Shown here one piece after another: positions 10,801 through 21,100 of a stretch of 64,000 bases of DNA (positions are counted from its first letter, which is position 1; every line of letters starts with the position of its first letter). Position numbers and translations under genes: made by a program. This DNA is from Epinephelus fuscoguttatus (Eukaryota; Chordata; Actinopteri; Perciformes; Serranidae): NCBI RefSeq assembly GCF_011397635.1, contig NC_064758.1:13970013-14034012 (forward strand), in the 5' to 3' direction. The notes beneath the pieces were generated by a model. The model did not search any database, was not told where the DNA came from, and was given only the letters and a program-made list of their open reading frames with translations.

Positions 10801-11735
10801 TGTCCTGTCAATAAAGGCAAAAAAGCCAATAAAAAAAATCTTTAAAAAGAGAAAAAAAAAAAAAAAAAACGGCCCTCGCGGCCCAAGCATCAGAGCGGTC
10901 CTGGTCCTCCCGATTAGCCACTTAGTTTTTTATCTGTATTGTTTTCTCATTGGCTTGTGTTATTCTTAGTAATAAATACAATGCATAGAAAAGATAAAAA
11001 ATAATAGGCTAGAAGAAGATAACAGATAGTTTGGGGTGGTGGGGGGCACCAGGAAAAACTTGCCTAAGGCGCCAAATCTGCTAGGTCTGGCACTGCTAGT
11101 CTTGATGTATTCTACCAAGCCTCACTTCCTTAATTTAATTTTCACTTCAACATAAGCATAACAAACACGCCATAAAATACGACGTTAGACATGTTTGAAT
11201 TTATATTATTGATGACCTGCCATTCGGCATATGTGTGATTCCAGTGACGCTTTTCATTTCAATAACCTCAGTTACATTTTTGTCGTTCCTTAGCTGTGTG
11301 TTCAGGATAAGGGAAAAGAGGAGGAGGGCTTTTTTTTGCCATCTTCTTTAATGGAATTCGGCACCACAGGTACAATAACTTCGCTGACTGAGCAAACAGA
11401 AATTCCTCGCATCCTTGTGTGATACGTAAAAGTACAATGAAGCCAGTTTCCAGTTTACCGTGTTTGCTCATCTTCCCCCAGGTGACAGTAGAGAGGAAAT
11501 ACTCCAGGGCAGCTTCTGTCCCCAGAGCCATCACGGTGTCCGACACCAGTATGGTGTTGTTGAGGTCGACATGCAGGACTAACTTTTTCCTCGGGTGATG
11601 ATTTGAGGACCACAGCTCCCGAGGGACTGTCACGGCGGGGTCACCTGTCCCCCACACAGGCTCGGGGACATTCCTGCTGTTTGTCCCGTCATGTTCTTCA
11701 GCTTCTCGGCAGCTGTTCTCACCGACCTCCGCCAT
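7822..11735 (-). CDS. HAD-like hydrolase family protein, uncharacterised, 5' part (three exons)
   Basis: Three minus-strand exons join in phase: 11735-11459 (ATG start, ends phase 1), 8897-8725 and 8040-7822 (ends phase 0), giving 223 residues with no stop. Residues 52-66 read LVLHVDLNNTILVSD, a HAD-type motif I (hydrophobic strand, then DxxxT) but with Asn59 where phosphatases have the second Asp. Later FAIIFRSFG fits a motif II strand ending in Ser. Other landmarks are YFGRTPGF, GKLYHW and HPLFPDLPDLK. The start is supported by being the first ATG in a long open exon. The second intron uses a GC donor (ACCAAG|GCAAGC), the only choice that keeps the frame. The C-terminal part, where motifs III and IV should be, was not found; it may lie past the LINE and off the left edge. 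HAD enzymes transfer phosphoryl groups through the first Asp; with Asn at the acid/base position the activity is uncertain. I do not recognise a named mammalian counterpart. Confidence 0.75.
8719..8725 (-). other. GC-type splice donor in the HAD-like gene
   Basis: Minus-strand sequence ACCAAG|GCAAGC. It agrees with the strong AG|GCAAG consensus expected of GC-AG introns. The alternative GT donor a few bases upstream (GAGG|GTACCA) would put exon 3 out of frame. The acceptor is CCCTACAG at 8041-8048. Confidence 0.7.
8898..9910. other. Intron of the HAD-like gene, repeat-rich
   Basis: No coding signal. A motif near 9335 (GCAGCTGCCTAGGATGCC) resembles the 'CTAGGGC' ends of fish DNA transposons seen again at 11060-11090 (CTAAGGCGCCAAATCTGC...), so 9.3-11.1 kb may be a composite of nested elements. 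This is a tentative reading. Confidence 0.3.
9915..10227. repeat. Repeat block with a perfect 43-bp inverted repeat
   Basis: Bases 10050-10092 and 10185-10227 are exact reverse complements over 43 bases, separated by 92 bases. A second shared motif (AAATATGAAAGGAGGC) is present in direct orientation at about 10007-10022 and 10172-10187. The block starts with CAGGGTTTTCCCTGGGTTTT (about 9916), which resembles the end of fish hAT-type elements. I cannot name the element. Confidence 0.6.
10654..10870 (+). mobile_element. tRNA-derived SINE, family A, copy 1
   Basis: The 5' part is tRNA-like, with an A-box region (GTAGTAGATAGTGCCGGCGC) and a near-perfect B box GGTTCGAGTCC at 10720-10730. The body has a (CT)n stretch and CCTGTCAATAAAGGCA, and the copy ends in an A-rich tail to 10870. 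A second copy lies at 58799-58997 on the opposite strand with the same internal sequence. It sits in the first intron of the HAD-like gene, antisense to it. No clear target-site duplication was found for this copy. Confidence 0.8.
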
Positions 11736-11900
11736 TAGTGTGACACCGACGACAAATATTAGTTTGAAATATCTCAGCTGAAACTTGCTACGCGACTGGC
11801 TCAGCTGTCTGACTCATTGTAATTTACCGGTACTTCCCTGTTCTCCATGCTATCTCCTTCTTCTTCTTCGGCTCAATAGTTGTATACTACCGGACAGAGG
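11736..11900 (-). promoter_or_regulatory. Probable promoter region of the HAD-like gene
   Basis: This is the sequence just upstream of the start codon at 11735. It contains an AP-1-like TGACTCA at 11810-11816 and no obvious TATA box. The transcription start cannot be placed from sequence alone. Confidence 0.3.
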
Positions 11901-13166
11901 AAAGGGCGCCATCTTGTGGAGCTGTAAAACACTCACTCAGATTATTAATCTAAAATCAGACAACCCCTACGTGTTTTTTGTAGAATTTGGATAGTAAGCA
12001 CAGTTTCTTCTTTGTGACATTTTTAATGAGACATAGAATGAACGTGATTTTGATGAAATGTCACAATTTTAAGATTAGATATGATTACGTGGAAGCCCAC
12101 ACGGTGTGTTCAAGAACCGTTGGAAATGTGAACACGTGACAATTTCTGTTTTGACAGTTTCTGGCTGTGATAAATGGTGTGATTTTTGCGATTTCTTAAA
12201 GATAACATGCCAGGGTATTTAAAATAAATATAAAATACAACACTTTAAAGTAGATTGTCCCTCCCCTGAGCCAAAAAAAAAAAAACGAACTCCCTTTCCA
12301 GTGCTGAAAAATGATTTTAAATGCTACCCCCATTTTGCACCACCTCCTCTCCTCTCATAAATACGGAGCAGTCCCTTATGCCATATAATCACGCAGGAGT
12401 TTTAAGTTTTGGTGCACTATACCTCAGGTTGAAAGGTCACCAAACTCCATCTGCAAAGTTACTTGTAACTAGAGCTGTTGAATAGATTTTGAGGAATAAG
12501 AAATGTGGAGGAATCAAAATATAACGTAGCAGACGACAGAAATACTTAAGTAGTTCAAAACTGTCTGTAGACCTACACACTACAATAAGTTTATATTAAT
12601 TTACACCACATGGTGAAAATACTTCATTATATAAGTAAATGTCCTAGCTGCACTCAGATGTCACTGTACAGAAATGTAACCATAAAAGCAGTCATTACAA
12701 AGATTGCTCCTTTTTGTATTATTGTATACATTATGTTGGAGCATTATTATTGATGCACTAAGCAGCATTTTGATGTTGTAGTTGGTCCAAAATATAACAA
12801 CTCAATATGTTGCTTCGTAGTTAAATCCAAGACAAAGCATCATAGTTTCCTAACTGATCACATATTTTGTAATTAAAAATCTGGAGAGGGAAGAGCTGAT
12901 TTTCACTCTCTGAGCAGCCATAAATGAAAAAATTGGCAGATACACCCAACCCTCCACCACCCCCAACTCCACGTCCTCCTCCTGTCCTTGCTGGGCTGGC
13001 ACTCAACACCCAGCCTCAGCCAAGAAAAGACAGGGTGGGGGACATGATGAGCAGCAGCAAACTCCATGAGAGAGTCAAAAAAATAAAGTGTTTCATAACG
13101 GACCACATGGTCGTGCTATTTCATCAAAGAAATCACTTGTTCTTCAGAGGAGGTTTAAAATCTGTC
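11901..13166. other. Intergenic, no gene seen
   Basis: AT-rich sequence with short A tracts. A proline-rich plus-strand frame at about 12930-13000 comes from a (C)n-rich patch and has no splice or start context to support it. Confidence 0.4.
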
Positions 13167-13760
13167 CTTGAACGCAGGGCCGTCGCAACCGGACAGGCAA
13201 ACTAGGCAATTGCCTAGGGCCCCGAGCTGGAAGGGGGCCCCCAGAGACAGCTGACGTTGGTCCATATCAATGACAATATGATGGAACCCCTATAGACACT
13301 GCAACAACAACACGTTGGAATCCCCTCTAATGGGGCCCCCTACTAGCTGCTGCTTGCCAGTGGCTAAGTAGGGTGACCAAGAAGTCCTGCACTGTGCGGG
13401 ACTGCACAGCATTTCTGTCTCTTTTCACGTGTCACGCAAATTGAGACCATGTCCCGCATGATTGGTTGCCACCTGCACTAGCACTGTTGGAGTACGGTAG
13501 GTACTGTAGTACTACGGTACTTTACGGTACCACTACTGTGGGATAAGTTCAAAGTCCAATCGCAAGAGGGTGAGTGACCATGCGACGGAGAAGTCCAGCT
13601 CCAGGTCCAGTAATTTCCTCTTTGTTGATTTCATGACTGCCCAGAAATACCTTAACAGCCGAGCTGTGGCGGCATGGGCGGCACACGTGATGTGTCAGAG
13701 GAGAAACGTGGTGCCTTGCCTGGGGTCCCCAGAGTGTCTTGAAACAGCCCTGCTTGAACG
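13167..13760. mobile_element. Non-autonomous hAT transposon with 8-bp target duplication
   Basis: The element runs 13175-13752 (578 bp). It begins CAGGGCCGTCGCAAC and ends GTTGCAC-unlike but inverted CAGCCCTG, so the outer ends are CAGGGC...GCCCTG. It is flanked by the exact 8-base duplication CTTGAACG (13167-13174 and 13753-13760), which is the hAT hallmark. It also holds the subterminal CTAGGGCCCC motif common in fish elements of this kind. It contains no transposase and short frames within it are not coding. It lies about 240 bp upstream of the CDK11 promoter motifs. Confidence 0.8.
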
Positions 13761-13921
13761 ATTTGGGTCTTTTGAGAACGTTTGAGGCCTCCTCTGTTGC
13801 TTTGACCATGAAAAAACATAAAAACCGCTACTCTTGATCCTGTATTTTTTAATAAACCCACAGCAAACTATTTTAACCAGCATGAGATGTGCTTAGTATT
13901 TTACCAGGATGCCCTTGATTT

Positions 13922-13977
13922 GTGTTTATTTATTTTTATTTTATTTTATTTTATGATTTTATTTTATTTTATTTTAT
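13922..13977. repeat. (ATTTT)n pentanucleotide microsatellite
   Basis: Imperfect tandem ATTTT units, interrupted once by a G, just upstream of the CDK11 promoter. Confidence 0.8.
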
Positions 13978-13984
13978 GTGAGGA

Positions 13985-14080
13985 AGTCTTTGTTTCACAT
14001 CGGAAGTTTTACAGACGGACGTTGAGACTGTGTTGAGACTTCCGGTGTGCCAAAATACCGCTGCGCATACTTCAGGTTTG
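13985..14080 (+). promoter_or_regulatory. Probable CDK11 core promoter with paired ETS motifs
   Basis: Two ETS-type sites lie close together: CGGAAGT at 14001-14007 and, inverted, ACTTCCGG at 14038-14045. GC-rich sequence follows and no TATA box is present. Such paired ETS sites are typical of TATA-less housekeeping promoters. The first, non-coding exon should start near here; its donor was not resolved. The next exon has its acceptor at 15150. Confidence 0.5.
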
Positions 14081-14260
14081 TCCAACCATTCCACCTGCTC
14101 GCTTTCTCATTTCATTGTTTTCTGTATTAAGGCTTTTAAGCGCAGCTGCGGACACAGCCATAGGTTCTCCATGTTATAACTCTGCCAGCTGTACCAACTA
14201 TTCCTTTTTAAATCATGTAGTTAGCTACAGAAGTTGTTTAGCAACAGTCGACCATGCTAG

Positions 14261-14292
14261 TTTTAGCTAGCTAACGTTAGCGAGCTAATGTA
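14261..14292 (+). repeat. Palindrome-rich GCTAGC/GTTAGC cluster in CDK11 first intron
   Basis: TTTTAGCTAGCTAACGTTAG and flanking bases hold overlapping palindromic GCTAGC, TAACGTTA and TAGC units within a few hundred bases of the presumed transcription start. Similar clusters follow two other first-exon-like regions in the window (about 45585-45610 and 53315-53355). Confidence 0.45.
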
Positions 14293-15170
14293 TTAGAACC
14301 AACCGCTGGACTCAAAACGGTCAACTGGTTGTAAGTTTAGAATTAATGAACTCATCAACCACTGCGTTTTGTTTGCTGGTACCATAAAATCTAGCCACTG
14401 GTTTATTCGTAAACAATTAACGTCAACTGTCCTATTAACGTTTGCTAACCGCTAACGGGCATAACGTTACCGATGCGTCGTAGCGATAATTGGATGCCAC
14501 AAGTAAGACCTTACTAAAAACATAGGTATGCGACCTCAGTCCATTCATTTATTATTCATATGCGTTGATGTATTTGTGGTTAATTTGACTGTGTTTGCAG
14601 TAGTAGTGTTTAAACCTGGAATGTGTTTCAGGGTGACATCCCTGGGAATAACAGGCCTGTGATGAGTTAATTAAGCTTTGTATCAAAAATCATTGCTGCC
14701 TGCTGCACTGGTATATGCAGAACGGGTCGCGAATGTGAATTTGTAGTTGAAGATGTTATGTCACTCTGTGATTGTTAAATAATTGCTGATTTACAGCAAG
14801 GCCTCAAAATTCTATATTTTGAATGGCAATTCTGCGAAGTTTTAATTTCCCCTGGACCAAGGAAGTCAACTTGAGGTGTTAAAGCAGACTGTATCAATGA
14901 GGAAAAGTATACGCTTCTGCTAGTATAATTTACAAGTGGTCTTATTTTGACAACTTACATAAACAGCTTACTTAAAAAAAATGCAAGATAACTTGAAGAA
15001 ACAGTGACCAACAGGTGGCAGGCTCTTTTCTGTCACAGATCTCTTATAACTGTATAAGTCTAACTCTTTATGATTCAAATGAATTTAATTCTGAATTGAA
15101 ATGACATGTAACAAACACTTGTGCGTATGTGGTTGTGTGATGTGGGGCAGGCGGTGGAGAGTGGACGCTG

Positions 15171-18100
15171 ATGGGGGACGAAAAGGAATCCTGGAAAGTA
15201 AAAACTCTAGACGAAATCCTACAGGAGAAGAAACGCAGAAGAGAATTAGAAGAGAGAACAGATCCCAAGCGCCAGAAAAATGTAAAGTATCTCAAAGCTA
15301 TTGTAAGACGCATATGACCTTTACTTGTTTATGCAGTGCTGAAAGCAATCAAGAGTCACCCTTATCCTAGCTATCAGTTTTATTTGATTTCATTGTTTTG
15401 TTTTTTTTTGTTTGTTTGTTTTTTATCAAAAACCACCCAGGTAACTTCGAAAATAGATAATTATAATGGCAAATTGAAGAAAAATTAAAGACTTGAAAAC
15501 AAAGATTTTACTCTTGATAGTCTTGTAAGCCTAGTATCTATAAATGTTCTTGTTGCGTTTGTTATATTCATTATTATTCTGTCGCTTTATACAAGAGTTT
15601 TAATTAACCATTCTCTAAATGCTGCTTAAAAAGCCTTTGGAGCAAGATATACATAGAGAAACTGTTGTGGTGTTTCATGATGTTTCCTTAACTTTAACCA
15701 CATAGTCTGCTCTTCTTGTCTTGCACAGTTCACACAGGGCCTTGTTCCACAGTCGGATGATCGGGAAGCCAAACGAGATACTCCGGAGGAAGGAGAACTA
15801 CGGGATCAAAGGATGGAAATAACAATTCGTAATTCCCCGTACACACGGGAGGACTCAACAGAGGACAGGTACTTGCAGTTGCAGGAAAAAAAATATGAGT
15901 GCATTTCATGGTTGACATAGTATGAATCTAGTGGTGGAACTTCAAAGTATGTACATACAGTGGTGGAAAAAAGTTTTCGGACACCCTTAAAATTTTACAC
16001 AATCTCAAATATTATCATGAAATATTTGTGGAAAAATCTTTTTTGTGTTTCAAAAGGTGTGGCTGCATTAGACAGATACAAACAAATACAAATTATATTT
16101 TTTTGTTTATTGTTTACAAGAAAAACTAAATTCTTGACAGTTTCAATATGTCAGTTCTCAACATTGTCGTTATCAAAGTCAACAAATAACAGAGAATGTG
16201 TTCAAAACTGAACAAAAAAATAAATAAACCATCAGATCATCAAATTAATATTTAGTAGTCCTGCCATTGGCACGTAGTAGAGCTCTAATCATGGCTGGCA
16301 TGTTCCCCACGAGCCTTTCACACTGTTGAGGGGTAATCTTGTTCCATCCTTTTTGAATTACTGCTTTTAATTCTTCTAAATTCTTTGGTTTATGCTTTGA
16401 AACAGACCTTTTGATAATCCACCACAGATTTTCAATGGGGCTCATAGATTGAGCTGGAAGACCTGACTGTGCTCCTGCAGCCAAGTTCTACTGGCCTTGG
16501 ATGTGTGGCAAGGGGCATTATCTTGTTGAAACATCCAGTTTTTACCTCGTGGAACAGTGCGCGCGCAGAAGGAGCATGTGGATTTTGAGAATGGTACAAT
16601 ACTTGGTAGAGTTCAATGTGCCATCACAGACAGTGAGATGACCAACACCAGCAGCACTCATGCATCCCCAAACCATGATACTGCCTCCACCATGCTTGAC
16701 AGTAGGTACTGTACATGCTGGAGATAATGCTTCGCCTGGCTTTCTGCACTCACATTAGGAGGAGGAAGATAAAGCTGGAAACTGGACTCATCTGACCACA
16801 AAATCTTCTTCCAATTCCTGGCTGTCCAGTTCTTGTGTGCCTGGGCCCAGCGACGCCGGGCTAACCTCTGTCTCTCATTGATCAGGGGCTTCTTGATAGC
16901 CTTGTAGGACCTTAAGCCATGGTCTAAAAGTCGGCCACGTACAGTGCGGGTGGGACACTGGACACCAGTTTGGTTTGACCACTGCTGCTGAAGCTCCTGT
17001 GATGTCATTCGGCGGTTTTGCCTGCACATGCGGATCAGGATGCGGTCATTTCTTGCTGAAGAAACCCTTGGACGCCCAGATCTTGGTTTGTCTTCCAAGC
17101 TGTTGGTCTGCCTGTATTTCTGCAGAGTGTATCCAACTGCTGAAGGACTGCATCTGCACTTCCTGGCTATCTGGCGGCAGCTGTACCCTTCCTGGCTGAG
17201 AATCTTTATCTTCAGGCGTGTTTCCTGCGTTAGGTTCCTTGTTTTAGCCATTTTTGTGTCTGAAGAACTTTCAAATGTGCTGGCTTTATGTAGACACGAA
17301 GCTTGGCAACAAAAATTGTGTCTTTTAATAAAAAGAACGACCTTCATCACTGGTACCAAAATGACCCAATACTCAAAATTTCTTATGTATTTTTATGGAA
17401 CCAATCAATTTTAAGTTTTTAATGGCTTTTTTAGGATTTATTTAGTATTTTGGCTGTGACTGTACTAAAAGAAATTGTACCTGAAGACCTAAGAGTGATT
17501 CTTAATGCAATATTTCACAAATGCATGGGGTGTCCGAAAACTTTTTTCCACCACTGTATGTCATGGTCTTCAAAATGATATGCCACATAGTGTTGCTGGC
17601 AGTTTAGAGTCTCAATGTTTTCTTTACATTTCTGCAGGGGTGAAGAAGATGAATCATTAGCAATCAAGCCTCCACAGCAAATAGCAAGGAAAGACAAGTC
17701 TCACCACAGAAAGGAAGAAAAAAGAAAAGATAAAAGACGTCATCGCAGTCACTCTGCTGAAGGAGGTGTGGGAGTAAAACACATAAACACAAACGTGTTT
17801 TATAGCTGAATACAACATGTTTGGAACTATTTTGTAGGACCTGCTTTCACTAATGGCTTTTATCGTCTACAGCAGGGAAACATGTACGACCAAAAGACAA
17901 AGAAAAGGAGCGAGAGAATGATCGCAGGAAGCGTCAGTGGGAGGAAGACAAAGCCCGACGAGACTGGGAGAGGCAGAAACGAAGGGTAGAGGCCAGAGCT
18001 CATTCACGCAGAGAGAGGTGAGCATCAACTCTAGAAAGGCACCGTATGTTAGATTATCTTTGATGAATTCAGACACAGAAGTGTTGATTCTTTTGTCACT

Positions 18101-21100
18101 TAACTGTGATAAATATATGCAAACATCTGTTTGTTTGTTTTGTTTGTTTTTTTGGGAGTAAGTATTCAACTTGCCAAGATGTTGCAACATAAAAATATTT
18201 TTCATTTTTTTCACAAAGCCAGAGCTACTGCCCTGTATATTTAGATGTAGATGTGATTACTGAACATATCTGCAGTTACACAAAACAATAATTGTTAGTG
18301 AGTGAGGGGGCTGCCCATCGACAGGCACCCGGAACGGTGGGGGGGTTCGGTGTCTTGCTCAGGGGCACCCCGGCAGTGCCCAGGAGGTGAACTGGCACCT
18401 CTCCAGCTACCAGTCCACGCTCCATATTTTTAGTCTGGGCGTGGACTTGAACCGGCGACCCTCCAGTTCCCAAGCCAAGTCCCTACGGACTGAGCTACTG
18501 CCGTAACTGTAACTGTGACTTGTACCTGTATGTTTCAGTAAGACCAGTTTTGACAACTTAAAGTAAAAATATGAAAGCATTGACAAGATTGGACTTTTGG
18601 TTGTCTGGACAGACCCCGATTGGACTCTCCTGGGTTTTTTTTGGACCACAGGGACCGGCTGGAACAGCAGGAGCGCCAGCGTGAACGGGACCGAAAGCTC
18701 CGGGAACAGCAGAAAGAGCAACGGGAGTTGAAGGATCGGGAGAGGAGGGCTGAGGAGCGACGCAAAGAGCGAGACAGTCGCCGAGAAGGTCAGTGAATGA
18801 ACATAATCACCAGGTTTTGTCACCTTGAGACAAGCTAGCTGTTTCCTCTTGCCGTCTGTCTTTATGCTACGCTATGCTAAACATGTCCTGTTTCCAGTTC
18901 CGTAATTGACATCTTCTTGTCTCACTCTCGGAAAGAAAGCAGTTAATATTACCCAAAATGTTCAATGATTTCTTGAAGCTCAAAATCCAAAGCAGCCACT
19001 GTTTCTGTTCTATAATTAATCACAAGGATTGTGTTTATTATAAACCCTGTGTATGCTGATGCTATATCTGCAACACTCATTAAAGTTCAATTGAAACGGC
19101 ATTTTGAGAGTATCTAGCTTCAGTATTGTGACATGTCTCTGATGAACCAGGATTGGCAGGTGGGATATAACTTTGGAAGGAATTTGATCTGTTCACTGAA
19201 AAGTGGGCGTGTCATACTGGTGAGGCCCTGACGGTGTAACACCTGGCGATAACACCTGAAGACACACTGACTTAGCATGCTGTTGGTAACTAGCTAACTA
19301 GTGTTTTTCTTTTAATTTCAACTTGAATAATAGACTTTCCTGTCCACAGTGCCGTCTCACCACCGCATGCTACCTGATGAGTATGAGGACAAGTCAAAAC
19401 AAAGTCACCGCAGCCGAAGTCCCGTCCGCACTCCCCGGGACAGATCGGAACACAGCGAACCACGGAAAAGTGGAAGTGAGTTTATTAATGTATTAATTAT
19501 AATCCCACTGACTCACTTTCCCCAAGATCATCATTGTTTCATACATTTCAGAATAACTCACACTGAGTTTTGTCCGCAGCATTGAAGGAGGAGAAGCCAG
19601 AGGGCAAAGACCTGCTCGCAGACCTCCAGGACATCAGTGACAGTGAAAGGAAGACCAGCTCAGGAGAATCCTCCATTGGTAAATGGTTATGTAACTTTGG
19701 TTGTCCACTAGGGCTGCCACTAATGATTATTTTCATTGTCGACTAATCTGTCGATTATTTCTTCAATTAGTCGACTAATCATTTCATCGAAAAATGTGTT
19801 AAAATGTTGAAAAATGTTGGTCTGTCTCGCTCAAACCCCAAAATTACGTCATCTAATGTCTTGTTTCCTACTCACGCCAAAGGGTTATAGTTCACTGTCA
19901 CGGGAGAGTGTGTAAAGCTGCCGATATCTGAACGTAAGAAGCTGCAATAAGAGTATTTTGGGGTACTTTTATAGTACTTTTCTATGAAAAATGACTCAAA
20001 CCGATTAGTCGACTACTAAAATAGTCACGAATTATTTTAATAGTCGATTAGTCATCGATTAGTCGACTAGTTGTGGCAGCCCTTTTGTCCACTGTAAATA
20101 GTTAACACTCCCGGGAGGCCTGACTTCTTTGGTAGGACATTTTCACTTTTCATAATAATCAGGAAGCTGAAATGAGTGTAATCACTCACTTATATTAATC
20201 ATTATAGCTTTGAACTGTACAAGAAGAGATAGGTGGATCAGAAGTATCATAGGAATGGACCAACTATTTTTTAAACATTGTTCTTATATCTTCTTCACCC
20301 TGTCTAGCATCAGGATCAGGCTCTGACGAAGAGGATGATGATGACGAAGAGGAGTCCAGCAGCCAGAGTGAGGGCGAAGAGGAGGAGTCTGTTTCGGGTT
20401 CAGGAAGATCTGAGCAGAGTGCAGGTAAAACTGTCAAAAACCACTACTATGACTATTGGGACTTAAGTTGCTGTGTCAGGTCCAGTTACACAACATTACG
20501 TGTTTGACATGGTGACTTCCTCCCTTTCAGAGGACGTGAGTGAGGACGAGCAGTCAGTGGAGGACTTTGAAGAGGAGAGAGAAAATGGAAATCTCAATCA
20601 CATACCCGCAGGTGAGTGAACATGCTACTTACAATGTCTGTAAAGAAACAGTGTTAACAGTTTGACATGTTCCTGAACTTGGAAAGTCATCTAAAGGAAT
20701 ACTTGATAAATCACTCTCATGATGCAGATGTACTGCAGCTTGAACAAGTTGTAATTATTTGTGTTGAATGCTGTAAAAAAAAATGTAAACAGTTGATGTC
20801 TGGAAACCATTTTAGATGGGAACGTTGCGTGGCCAGTTGAAAGAACCCATAAATCACATTTGGGTCAGTAAAAGTTTGGCTTGTCTGCTGAATATTTGGC
20901 AGTTTTATAAATAATTCTTCTTTTGAAGGTTAACAGATCGCCTCGCCAGGATTCATCTCTGCAGGGTTCTTGATGGAGCGATCTGTGATCCAAATACAAA
21001 CAAGAATGTAGCCCAGCCACTAAAAGTTCAAAACACAGAACTAGAAACTGATGTGAGGAATACAGGGACTAACACTGGGCAACACCTTAAAATAATGAAG

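Noticed and set aside
10465-10890. 141-residue minus-strand open frame
   Set aside because: It runs through the SINE, its A-tail and simple repeats, giving Phe-rich runs. It is not a gene.
13549-13883. Overlapping short frames on both strands
   Set aside because: They lie mostly within the non-autonomous hAT element or its flank and show no domain or conserved start.
15729-15752. Alternative acceptors for CDK11 coding exon 2
   Set aside because: Two upstream AGs keep the frame but add residues not in the family; 15753 restores the conserved KNSDD junction.
16975-17414. Plus-strand frames within the Tc1 element
   Set aside because: They are antisense to the transposase and are shadows of its codons.
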